DNA from: Kriegella sp965368185
Lineage (GTDB): Bacteria; Bacteroidota; Bacteroidia; Flavobacteriales; Flavobacteriaceae
Length of the DNA stretch: 64,000 bases
Reading direction: 5' to 3'
NCBI GenBank assembly: GCA_965368185.1
Contig: CBDULZ010000005.1
Location: 29,801-93,800, forward strand
The notes below the pieces were generated by a model, which was given only the letters and a program-made list of their open reading frames with translations, was not told the origin of the DNA and did no database searches. This document shows, piece after piece, positions 52,104 to 60,238 of the stretch (position 1 is its first letter; every line of letters starts with the position of its first letter). The position numbers and the translations under genes were made by a program.

Positions 52104-52895
52104 ATGGAAAGTAAATTGAAGGTGCCTACGATGGCCGAACTTTTCGCTGCTGGTCAACAGCCCGAAGTTTTGTTTTGGGTGGGTTGCGCAGGTAGTTTTG
52201 ACGATAGGGCTAAGAAAATTACGAAGGCATTCGTAAAAATACTGAATCAGGCAAATGTTTCTTTTGCGGTTCTAGGAACAGAGGAAAGTTGTACGGGCGA
52301 TCCTGCAAAACGTTCTGGAAATGAATTTTTGTTCCAAATGCAGGCGATGACCAATATAGAGGTGATGAATGCCTATGAGGTGAGAAAAGTTGTAACTACA
52401 TGTCCCCATTGCTTTAATACTTTGAAAAATGAATACCCTGGCCTGGGGGGGAACTACGAAGTTGTTCACCATACCCAATTTTTAAAGCAATTGCTGGAAG
52501 AAGGAAGAATCTCTTTGGAAGGTGGAAAATTTAAAGGAAAAAGAATAACCTTTCATGACCCCTGTTATCTTGGTAGGGCCAATGGTGTTTATGAAGCTCC
52601 ACGTGAATTGATCCGAAAGCTTGATGCCGAATTGGTAGAAATGAAAAATTGCAAAAAAAAGGGCTTATGTTGTGGTGCCGGAGGCGGACAAATGTTCAAA
52701 GAACCCGAAAAAGGGGATAAGGATGTAAACGTAGAACGTACCGAACAGGCCTTGGAAACCCAACCGGAAATTATTGCCGCTGCATGTCCTTTTTGTAACA
52801 CAATGATGACCGATGGGGTGAAAAACAAGGAGAAGGAAGCTTCGGTGGTAGTGATGGATGTTGCTGAACTAATAGCCAATGCCGAAGATTTATAA
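52104..52895 (+). CDS. CCG-domain Fe-S protein (heterodisulfide reductase subunit B-like)
   Basis: 263 residues with two cysteine-rich CCG modules: WVGCAGSFDDR and ESCTGDPAKRSGN with CPHCFNTLKNEYP; then FHDPCYLGRANGVYEAPREL, GLCCGAGGGQMF and CPFCNTMM. CCG modules hold a non-cubane 4Fe-4S cluster in HdrB or bind partner clusters in glycolate and glycerol-3-phosphate oxidoreductases. It must act with the membrane Fe-S protein encoded directly before it. The reaction is unknown. Confidence 0.9.
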   Translation: MESKLKVPTMAELFAAGQQPEVLFWVGCAGSFDDRAKKITKAFVKILNQANVSFAVLGTEESCTGDPAKRSGNEFLFQMQAMTNIEVMNAYEVRKVVTTCPHCFNTLKNEYPGLGGNYEVVHHTQFLKQLLEEGRISLEGGKFKGKRITFHDPCYLGRANGVYEAPRELIRKLDAELVEMKNCKKKGLCCGAGGGQMFKEPEKGDKDVNVERTEQALETQPEIIAAACPFCNTMMTDGVKNKEKEASVVVMDVAELIANAEDL

Positions 52896-52925
52896 ATTTT
52901 AATAGAATTCCAATTAAGGATTATT

Positions 52926-52946
52926 ACTTTGGTACGACTTTGGTAC
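52926..52946 (+). repeat. Short tandem repeat ACTTTGGTAC x2
   Basis: Two identical 10-base units separated by one G, with GGTAC ends, in the 145-base gap before the unknown gene at 53,041. It may be a protein-binding site. No promoter match. Confidence 0.4.
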
Positions 52947-53040
52947 TATGCAACCGAATTTTAATGCATTTACCTTTTTAAAACTTATAGTATTACTATT
53001 TCGACCTTTGAATAAATATACTCAAAAAGATCAATAGAAG

Positions 53041-53523
53041 ATGTTAGTAGAATTTGATGAATTACCCGATACCTCAAGGGTGTGGATATTCCAGGCAAGC
53101 AGAAGCTTCTCCCCTGGGGAGCTTTTAGAAATTGAAAAAGAGCTTGATGGCTTTATTCATCAGTGGACAGCGCATGGAACCGATTTAAGGGCGGGATATA
53201 CAATAAGGTACAACAGATTTATAATTTTGGCTTTAGACCAATCGATGGCTGCGGCTTCCGGTTGCTCAATAGACGCCTCTGTTCATTTTATACAACAATT
53301 GGAAAAGAAATATGATGTCGAGCTTTTGGATAAAATGAACGTTTCCTATAAACAAGGGGAATATGTAGCCTACAAACCATTGACCGATTTTAGGAAAATG
53401 GCCAAGCAAAAAGCAGTTTCGGCAAATACCGTCGTATTCAATAATTTGGTAGCTACCAAAGCAGAATATCTTGAAAACTGGGAAGTGCCCGCTTCTGAAA
53501 GTTGGCATGCACGGTTTATGTGA
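53041..53523 (+). CDS. Conserved protein of unknown function
   Basis: 160 residues, no signal peptide or membrane segment. Proteins of this kind in Flavobacteriia are, from memory, often labelled ABC transporter ATPase, but the sequence has no Walker A (GxxxxGKS/T), no LSGGQ and is too short, so that name does not fit. Visible features are a Trp/Phe-rich start (RVWIFQASRSFSPGELLEIEKEL), GYTIRYNRFIILALDQSMAAASGCSIDASV, and PLTDFRKMAKQKAV near 115-130. The DQSMAAASGCSIDAS segment may form an active or binding loop. Follows the Fe-S pair at 145 bases and may have its own promoter. Confidence 0.8.
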   Translation: MLVEFDELPDTSRVWIFQASRSFSPGELLEIEKELDGFIHQWTAHGTDLRAGYTIRYNRFIILALDQSMAAASGCSIDASVHFIQQLEKKYDVELLDKMNVSYKQGEYVAYKPLTDFRKMAKQKAVSANTVVFNNLVATKAEYLENWEVPASESWHARFM

Positions 53524-53639
53524 TTTATGCGATATTTTGTTGAATTGGTATTAGGGCACATGTCCTTTCTTTTCAATACAAATCCGATGAAATGCAATAT
53601 TTTTATATGGTTTGAGTTATTCCCCTAGATGATTTTAAT

Positions 53640-56552
53640 ATGCGCTTTTATATAGCACTCATTTTCTTTTCTTTTTTCCTTTTAAATGTTTCCGGCCAAT
53701 CCAATCCCTTAGTGGCAAGTGACAGTCTCTTGCAGCAAATATGGGTAGATACCCAGTATAATGAGATGTCGTTGGATGAAAGGCTCGGGCAGCTATTCAT
53801 GGTCAGTGTGGCATCCGATCAAAGCAAGGAAAGTACCGATAGAATAACCTCACTTATTCGCAAACAACATATTGGAGGAGTTATTTTCTCAACTGGTGGC
53901 CCAGTGCGACAAGCCAAACTGACGAATGAATATCAGGCAGCTTCTAAAATACCTTTGCTAATTGGTATGGATGCCGAATGGGGACTCTCGATGCGTCTAG
54001 ATTCGACCTATGCTTTTCCTTGGAATATGACTTTGGGGGCCATAACCGATAGCAATGTCGTAGAAAAAGTGGGGCATCAGATTGGAAAGCACGCCAAACG
54101 ACTAGGAGTTCATATCAATTTTGCACCCGATATCGATATCAATATCAATCCGCAAAACCCTATTATCGGAAATCGTTCTTTTGGGGAGGACAGGGATAAT
54201 GTTACAGAGAAAGGTATCGCTTATATGAAAGGCATGCATCGGGCAGGTATATTATCAAGTGGCAAGCATTTTCCGGGACATGGGGATACCGCCACAGATT
54301 CACATCATGCGTTACCAACAATCAATTTTTCGAGGTCACGGTTAGACAGTATTGAATTATATCCGTACGAGAGATTAATAAAAGAGGGCCTAAGTAGCAT
54401 TATGGTGGCCCATTTGAACGTGCCAAGCTTAGAAATAAAGGAAAATCTGCCGTCTTCGCTGTCTGAGCAGATTATTTCAGGCTTGCTCAAAGAGGAGATG
54501 GGCTTCAAGGGATTGGTCTTTACCGATGCCCTGAATATGAAAGGGGTGGCCAATAGCGGAAAAGATGGTGATGTCGAGCTTGCCGCTTTTATGGCTGGAA
54601 ACGATATTCTTTTGATGCCGACGGAAGTGGAAAAAGCAAAGGAAAAGCTTCTTAAGGCCTATAATAAAGGAAGGATCTCTGAGGAAAGGTTGTCAAGTTC
54701 GGTAAAAAAAATATTGCTCGCGAAATACAAAGTAGGCCTAAATAAATATCGACCAATAGAACTTGAAAATCTATATGATGATTTGAATTCATTGGAAGAT
54801 GATTTGGTTTATGAAGAGGCAATTGAAAATGCGATAACCGTTGTAAAGAACAATTTTTATCTCATGGGGATAAAAAAGCTTGAGAACAAAAAGATTGCGT
54901 ATGTTAAATTCGGTGATGCGAATAGCGACCCCTTCATAAATGAATTGAACAAGTATGCCGACGTCACTCAAGTCAATGGTAAGGATATCGTGACTTTGAA
55001 GAAAAAATTATCAGACTACAATTTGATTATCATCGGTTTTCACAAGAGTAATGAAAGTCCATGGAAATCGTATAAATTTTCAAAAAATGAGTTGTCGTGG
55101 TTAAAGTCAATAGCCTCTGAACGAAGCTCTAATTTGATATTGTCGGTCTTTGCGAAGCCTTATGCTTTGTTAGATGTCGACTCCTATTCCAATATCGATG
55201 GGGTGGTAATGGCGTATCAGAACAGCAAATTGGCACAAGAAAAAACGGCCCAATTAATTTTTGGGGCAATACCAGCCAAAGGTGTGTTGCCAGTTACTGC
55301 CCATAAAGATTTTCCTGTCAACACAAATGTTCAGCTAAAGTCTTTGATGCGATTGGGGTATAGTTATCCGGAGCGGGTAGGGCTTAGTTCTTCGAAATTG
55401 GCCCACGTAGATCATTTGGTTCAAGATGGGCTTGACTCTTTGATGTATCCCGGTGCCCAGGTTTTGATTGCTCGAAAAGGCAAGGTCGTATACAATAAAG
55501 GTTTTGGAAAGCCCACATATGAATCTAAGGATACCATAACAACAGAAAATATTTACGATTTGGCGTCAATGACCAAAATACTGGCAACACTGCCGTTGCT
55601 CATGAAAATGGAGGAAGAAGGGAAAATAGCGCTCAATGATACTTTTGAAAACTTGGTACCCGAATATGCCGATTCTGAATTAAAGAACGTTACAGTACTT
55701 AAAGCCCTGTCCCATTACGGGCGACTTCCGGCGTGGATCGCCTTTTATATCGATACCTTGGATGAAAATAAAAAACCGTCTTCCGAGTTCTATAGAAACG
55801 CTCCCACCAAAGGGTTTTCGTTTAGGGTAAGTGACAATCTGTATCTTAGTGACGCCTACAAAGACTCTATCTACAATCGTATCGGCAGGCAAAGTTTAAA
55901 GTCGAACAGATACCGATATAGTGATGTGGCTTATTATGTGATGAAGAAATACATTGAAGATTTCTATAAAAAAGGTATGGACCAATTGGCCGATGATTTT
56001 TTATACAAACCCTTGGGCACCTCACATACCAGTTACAATCCATTGAAAAAATTTCCGAAGAATATTATTGTGCCATCGGAAATAGACAAATATTACAGGT
56101 ATCAGACAGTACAAGGTTATGTTCACGATATGGGTGCTGCGATGCAAGGCGGAGTAGGGGGGCATGCCGGATTGTTTAGCAATGCCAATGATGTAGCTAA
56201 AATCATGCAAATGTATTTGCAAGGTGGGTTTTACGGGGGTAACCGATTTTTGGAAGATAGAACCATAAAAAAGTTCAACAACTGCTATTTTTGTGATAAA
56301 CACGTGAGAAGAGGTGTGGGTTTCGATAAACCCCAATTAGAAAATAGTGGTCCTACTTGTGGCTGTGTTTCTCGTAAGAGTTTTGGTCATAGTGGTTTTA
56401 CGGGAACGTATACTTGGGCTGATCCAGAGGAAGAAATAGTCTATGTTTTTTTATCGAACAGAACTTACCCTACCGCATCGAATACGTTATTAGTTAAATC
56501 GGGGTTAAGAACGCGTATTCAAAAGGCCATTTACGACGCTATTCTAAATTAA
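53640..56552 (+). CDS. Exported GH3 beta-N-acetylglucosaminidase fused to a serine beta-lactamase-like domain
   Basis: 970 residues with signal peptide (residues 1-19). Residues about 40-365 are NagZ-type GH3: DAEWGLSMRL at 111-120, KHFPGHGDTATDSH at 209-222, nucleophile Asp296 in FTDALNM. A GH3 C-terminal domain follows (about 395-560). Residues about 580-970 form a class C beta-lactamase fold: Ser643-x-x-Lys646 (SMTK), Tyr760-Ser-Asp762 (YxN variant) and GHSGFTGT. It could trim sugar and peptide parts of peptidoglycan outside the inner membrane; such fusions occur in Bacteroidota. A cytosolic GH3 paralogue is at 11,200. bshA begins 17 bases after its stop. Confidence 0.92.
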   Translation: MRFYIALIFFSFFLLNVSGQSNPLVASDSLLQQIWVDTQYNEMSLDERLGQLFMVSVASDQSKESTDRITSLIRKQHIGGVIFSTGGPVRQAKLTNEYQAASKIPLLIGMDAEWGLSMRLDSTYAFPWNMTLGAITDSNVVEKVGHQIGKHAKRLGVHINFAPDIDININPQNPIIGNRSFGEDRDNVTEKGIAYMKGMHRAGILSSGKHFPGHGDTATDSHHALPTINFSRSRLDSIELYPYERLIKEGLSSIMVAHLNVPSLEIKENLPSSLSEQIISGLLKEEMGFKGLVFTDALNMKGVANSGKDGDVELAAFMAGNDILLMPTEVEKAKEKLLKAYNKGRISEERLSSSVKKILLAKYKVGLNKYRPIELENLYDDLNSLEDDLVYEEAIENAITVVKNNFYLMGIKKLENKKIAYVKFGDANSDPFINELNKYADVTQVNGKDIVTLKKKLSDYNLIIIGFHKSNESPWKSYKFSKNELSWLKSIASERSSNLILSVFAKPYALLDVDSYSNIDGVVMAYQNSKLAQEKTAQLIFGAIPAKGVLPVTAHKDFPVNTNVQLKSLMRLGYSYPERVGLSSSKLAHVDHLVQDGLDSLMYPGAQVLIARKGKVVYNKGFGKPTYESKDTITTENIYDLASMTKILATLPLLMKMEEEGKIALNDTFENLVPEYADSELKNVTVLKALSHYGRLPAWIAFYIDTLDENKKPSSEFYRNAPTKGFSFRVSDNLYLSDAYKDSIYNRIGRQSLKSNRYRYSDVAYYVMKKYIEDFYKKGMDQLADDFLYKPLGTSHTSYNPLKKFPKNIIVPSEIDKYYRYQTVQGYVHDMGAAMQGGVGGHAGLFSNANDVAKIMQMYLQGGFYGGNRFLEDRTIKKFNNCYFCDKHVRRGVGFDKPQLENSGPTCGCVSRKSFGHSGFTGTYTWADPEEEIVYVFLSNRTYPTASNTLLVKSGLRTRIQKAIYDAILN

Positions 56553-56569
56553 ACTGTAATTTTGTCTAG

Positions 56570-57715
56570 ATGAAAATAGCAATTGTTTGTTACCCAACCT
56601 TCGGTGGTAGTGGTGTTGTTGCCACAGAACTTGGCATAGCCTTGGCCAATAGAGGGCATGAAATACATTTTGTGACCTATCGGCAACCCGTACGTTTAGA
56701 GCTTTTAAGCAATAGAATTCACTTTCATGAAGTGAATGTTCCCGAATACCCATTGTTTCATTATCAGCCGTATGAATTGGCATTGTCGAGTAAGTTGGTC
56801 GATACCATTAAGTTATACGGCATCGAACTTTTACACGTTCACTATGCAATTCCGCATGCGTATGCCGGGTATATGGCAAAAAAGATGTTGGAGGAGGAAA
56901 ATATCCATGTTCCGATGATTACAACATTACACGGAACGGACATTACTTTAGTGGGCAAGCATCCATTTTACAAACCCGCCGTAACCTTCAGTATAAATCA
57001 ATCTGATGTAGTAACCTCGGTTTCCGAGAGTCTAAAACAAAGGACACTAGAGTTATTTGCTATCGAAAAGGAGATTGAAGTAGTGCCAAATTTTATTGAC
57101 AAGAGTAAATATAAAGCTTCCTTTACCGATTGTCAGCGATCTATTATGGCCAATGATGATGAGAAAATTATTACACATATAAGCAATTTTCGAAAGGTAA
57201 AGCGCATACCCGATGTTATACGAATATTTGAAAAGATACAGCGAAAAATATCCTCTAAATTGATAATGGTTGGTGAAGGACCTGAAAAATCAGGAGCTGA
57301 GGAGTTATGTGATGAGTTGGGAATTTCTGAAAAGGTTATCTTTTTAGGAAACAGTAATGAGATAGATCGTATTTTGTGCTTTTCCGACCTCTTTTTGCTT
57401 CCTTCTGAATCCGAGAGTTTTGGGTTGGCGGCTTTGGAGGCAATGGCCAATAAAGTTCCGGTAATATCAAGTAATACAGGCGGGATTCCCGAAGTCAATA
57501 TACAAGGAATTACGGGCTTTTTGAGTGAAGTCGGAAATGTAGATGAAATGGCTGATAATGCTATACGAATTCTCAGTGACGATAGCACCTTGGAACAGTT
57601 TAAGGAAAATGCATATCGAGCATCCTTAAAATTTGATATTTTTAAAGTGTTACCACTATACGAAGCTATTTATGAAAAAGCATATAAAGGACGCTTTAAA
57701 GAGTCGTACAGCTAA
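56570..57715 (+). CDS. bshA: N-acetyl-alpha-D-glucosaminyl L-malate synthase (bacillithiol pathway)
   Basis: First enzyme of bacillithiol synthesis, joining GlcNAc from UDP-GlcNAc to L-malate. 381 residues, GT4 fold: IVCYPTFGGSGVVATELGIALA at the N-terminus (typical of BshA), HVHYAIPHAYAGYMAK, TTLHGTDITLVG, and the sugar-nucleotide site LPSESESFGLAALEAMA. The bshB deacetylase and bshC are not nearby. A TAATTTTG box at 56,557-56,564 lies so close to the ATG that a message from it would have almost no leader. The 3' end overlaps the next gene by 44 bases. Confidence 0.95.
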   Translation: MKIAIVCYPTFGGSGVVATELGIALANRGHEIHFVTYRQPVRLELLSNRIHFHEVNVPEYPLFHYQPYELALSSKLVDTIKLYGIELLHVHYAIPHAYAGYMAKKMLEEENIHVPMITTLHGTDITLVGKHPFYKPAVTFSINQSDVVTSVSESLKQRTLELFAIEKEIEVVPNFIDKSKYKASFTDCQRSIMANDDEKIITHISNFRKVKRIPDVIRIFEKIQRKISSKLIMVGEGPEKSGAEELCDELGISEKVIFLGNSNEIDRILCFSDLFLLPSESESFGLAALEAMANKVPVISSNTGGIPEVNIQGITGFLSEVGNVDEMADNAIRILSDDSTLEQFKENAYRASLKFDIFKVLPLYEAIYEKAYKGRFKESYS

Positions 57716-58163
57716 CTTAAAAATCGTTGTACTTGGCATTTTAGGGATTCTTTTGTCGTGTCATGCACAAAAGAAAATATCGCCACAAACAGCGGCTATC
57801 GAAAAAGACTCTGGGTTGACTTTGATCCTACAAGATAATTATGGCGGAAATGATTCCACCGAAGTTTTAATCGTCAAGGACGCCAAAAGATTACAAAGTT
57901 TCTTCTCAAAAATAAATAGAACAAGAAAACCCGGACTTCCTGTTCCAAAAATAGATTTCGATAATGATATGGTGGTTATCTTTTATGGCGGTCAGCAGCA
58001 AGGAACCAAAACGCCGGAACTAACCCTAGTTAAGGAAACACCGACTACTTTAATATTGAACTTGAACAGGCCTAAGAATACTTCAGGTACGGCGCTTATT
58101 CGCCCTTTTAGCCTATATACTTTGCCCATTACCCAAAAGGAAATTATCTTGAAAGAAGAGTGA
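57672..58163 (+). CDS. Small lipoprotein, possibly PrcB_C-like
   Basis: 163 residues from MKKHIKDALK, with lipobox GILLSC (Cys30) after a basic 17-residue lead. The mature part ends with IDFDNDMVVIFYGGQQQGT and strands reminiscent of the PrcB C-terminal domain; this similarity is by eye only. The start lies 44 bases inside bshA in another frame, and no later Met precedes the signal segment, so the overlap seems real and suggests coupled translation. Function unknown. Confidence 0.7.
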   Translation: MKKHIKDALKSRTANLKIVVLGILGILLSCHAQKKISPQTAAIEKDSGLTLILQDNYGGNDSTEVLIVKDAKRLQSFFSKINRTRKPGLPVPKIDFDNDMVVIFYGGQQQGTKTPELTLVKETPTTLILNLNRPKNTSGTALIRPFSLYTLPITQKEIILKEE

Positions 58164-58286
58164 CCTAAATCGATGATTTTGGCACTTCATCTATCTATCG
58201 AATATTCTTACTTTTGAAAGGTTTTTTTCTGCACAAAAGACTGATTTGCATAATTTTACCTATTAATTGTCCCAAATTATAAACTT

Positions 58287-59468
58287 ATGCACATTCATAG
58301 AAAGGCTTTGGCTATATGCTTATTATTTACTTTCAGCCATATTCTAGCGCAGGAAGAAGATTTAAAACTTTCCTCAAAAGATAGTATTGTAACCAGTTCT
58401 TGGATGATAGGAGTAGGTTATAATATAGTTGATGATTCTGGGGATGCTTTTAATGATTTTACTACTATAAAGAACCAATGGAATGCCGTAGCTTTTCCTT
58501 CTAGGGTGAGCGTAGGACGATATTTTAAAAGCGGTTTGGGCTTGGAAGTATTAGGAACATATAACAACTACAAACAAGGTTTCATTATCGATGGGGTGGT
58601 AAATCCTGAAGATATTAGCTTTTTCGCTATAGATTCCAGATTAAGTTATGACCTCAATAAAATTATAGGAGAAACGGCTTGGTTTGACCCCTACATAGGC
58701 ATTGGTCTGGGTTATACAGATGCGAACAATACACCTCGCGGTACCTACAATGCCGTAATCGGTTTCAGAACTTGGTTATCGGATAAATGGGGCTTGGACC
58801 TCAATTCTAGTGGAAAATGGGCCATGGGAGACAATGGGGCTACGAATTACATTCAACATGGCGCAGGAGTAGTATACCGTTTCGGCATAGAGAAAGGTTT
58901 GTCGAAGAAAGGTTTGGAAAAGTTGGTATCCATAGAAGAAATAGCGAAAGAACGAGAACGTGTACAAGATTCTATAGCTTCGGTCAATAGGGCCAAGGAA
59001 GAGGCTGCTTTAGCGGAACGATTGGCTGTGGAAAAAGAACAGAAGAGGTTAGCCGATGTAGAAAAGGCTAAAATCGACGCAGAAAATAAACGCAAAAGTG
59101 AAATTGAAGATAGAATAAAGCGATTAGGGTTTATTTATTTCGCTTTAAACTCTTCATACATTAGAAAGGAATCTCTTGGTGTTTTAGATAAACTAGCCAA
59201 CTTAATGAATGAAATTCCTGAGTTGGAACTCAAAGTGACCTCACATACCGATTCTAGGGGCGCCTCTGAATACAATCAATGGCTTTCCAAGAAAAGGGCG
59301 GATCAAACCAAAAATTATTTGGTTAAAAAGGGAATAGATTCAAAAAGACTTCAGGTCGAGGCCAATGGTGAAGATAGACTACTGAATGACTGTGATGACA
59401 ATACCTACTGTACAGAAGAAAAGCATAAAATAAACCGAAGATCCGAGTTTATTGCAACAAAATTCTAG
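58287..59468 (+). CDS. OmpA family outer-membrane protein
   Basis: 393 residues. Signal peptide ends at FSHILAQ. Residues about 30-205 form an eight-stranded barrel-like segment (WMIGVGYNIVDDSGDAFNDF; FDPYIGIGLGYTDA; HGAGVVYRFG). A charged coiled coil (about 215-280, alternating Glu/Arg/Ala/Lys) leads to the OmpA peptidoglycan-binding domain (IYFALNSSYIRKESLGVLDKL, VTSHTDSRGASEYNQWLSKKRAD, NRRSEFI). A disulphide may form in NDCDDNTYC. It ties the outer membrane to the wall. Single gene with a terminator after it. Confidence 0.94.
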   Translation: MHIHRKALAICLLFTFSHILAQEEDLKLSSKDSIVTSSWMIGVGYNIVDDSGDAFNDFTTIKNQWNAVAFPSRVSVGRYFKSGLGLEVLGTYNNYKQGFIIDGVVNPEDISFFAIDSRLSYDLNKIIGETAWFDPYIGIGLGYTDANNTPRGTYNAVIGFRTWLSDKWGLDLNSSGKWAMGDNGATNYIQHGAGVVYRFGIEKGLSKKGLEKLVSIEEIAKERERVQDSIASVNRAKEEAALAERLAVEKEQKRLADVEKAKIDAENKRKSEIEDRIKRLGFIYFALNSSYIRKESLGVLDKLANLMNEIPELELKVTSHTDSRGASEYNQWLSKKRADQTKNYLVKKGIDSKRLQVEANGEDRLLNDCDDNTYCTEEKHKINRRSEFIATKF

Positions 59469-59534
59469 TATAATTAAGTCATTGGGGGTTTGGTATTTTA
59501 GTTAACAAAGACCAATCAAGGCTTCTATAAATTG

Positions 59535-59574
59535 GTAAAAGGGCAGCCTTATTATATAAAAGCGGCCCTTTTAC
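59535..59574 (+). terminator. Terminator-like hairpin after ompA
   Basis: Perfect 10-bp stem GTAAAAGGGC (59535-59544) and GCCCTTTTAC (59565-59574) with a 20-base loop, 67 bases after the ompA stop. The T run is inside the stem. Confidence 0.65.
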
Positions 59575-59730
59575 AGTTCTACGATGCATATTGAATGAAT
59601 GATTATTTGGCATCCAAATATTTGAGAGTAGGACTGCCACGGTTATAGACTCCAATTAAAAATCATGTAGCGGGTAAAGAAGCATCATAAAATCGACCGT
59701 TGGGTCTTTCTTTACCTAAGACACTTGTTT

Positions 59731-59970
59731 TAATCTAAAATTCCTCGGGACTCTGCCCCGGGGTTTCCTATTTACACCTCCTTGGGAGAGGTCGGATTCC
59801 GTTTTTTATGGAATTGGGGTGGGGCAAAATACGGTCCCGAAAGCTTTCGGGACGGTTTTTGACCCCCAAGGTAAAAACGAAACCTACGAAACCCGCCAGA
59901 TCGACCACTGTCGCGCTAGTACACCTGTGGCTTTGCCTTGGGGATAGTCGGTTTAAAGAAATTCTTTATT
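59731..59970. repeat. Dispersed repeat, long form
   Basis: Left end 59731-59762 and right end 59941-59970 match the short copy at 17,101-17,160 (29/32 and 28/30). Here they are separated by about 178 bases that carry a second hairpin set, including a perfect palindrome. The segment before the right end (GGCTTTGCCTTGGGG) is itself a diverged version of the left-hand hairpin (GGCTCTGCCCCGGG). The ends are only weakly inverted (about 10 of 15). It encodes no protein. Could be a small non-autonomous mobile element or a structured RNA. Confidence 0.7.
59834..59853. repeat. Perfect 20-bp palindrome
   Basis: GTCCCGAAAG followed directly by its complement, inside the long repeat. It would form a strong cruciform or RNA hairpin and may be a recombination or protein site. 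Confidence 0.8.
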
Positions 59971-60182
59971 GCACCCAGATGATTTAAAGTATAAATCCTG
60001 GACACTCGAAAATTTGAAATTAGTTCGATTCCTATTTGTTGAACAGAAAGCCCCTTAGCGTTTTTTGAGGATTTTGAAACGCATTCATTGTCGACTTGGG
60101 AAAAGGATGAGGGTGAGCTTGTATTCGTTTACGATGTGATAATCGGAATCCCTCGGGTGAATTCATTTAAGGGTTTGGGTAT

Positions 60183-60212
60183 AAAAAAAGGGTCGGACTT
60201 TAAGTCAGACCC
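60183..60212 (-). terminator. Rho-independent terminator of the sugar transferase gene
   Basis: Arms at 60190-60200 and 60202-60212 pair with one mismatch around a single base; on the minus strand seven T follow (60183-60189). It lies 27 bases after the stop. Confidence 0.88.
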
Positions 60213-60238
60213 CTTGCTAATCGGACAATGTTACGATT

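Larger units (their letters stand above)
59469..60238. other. Long non-coding interval with dispersed repeat
   Basis: 770 bases between ompA and the sugar transferase gene (convergent). Contains the ompA hairpin, the long form of a dispersed repeat, a 20-bp palindrome, and the sugar transferase terminator. A 60-codon plus-strand frame at 60,088 has no protein-like features and runs over the terminator. Confidence 0.7.
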
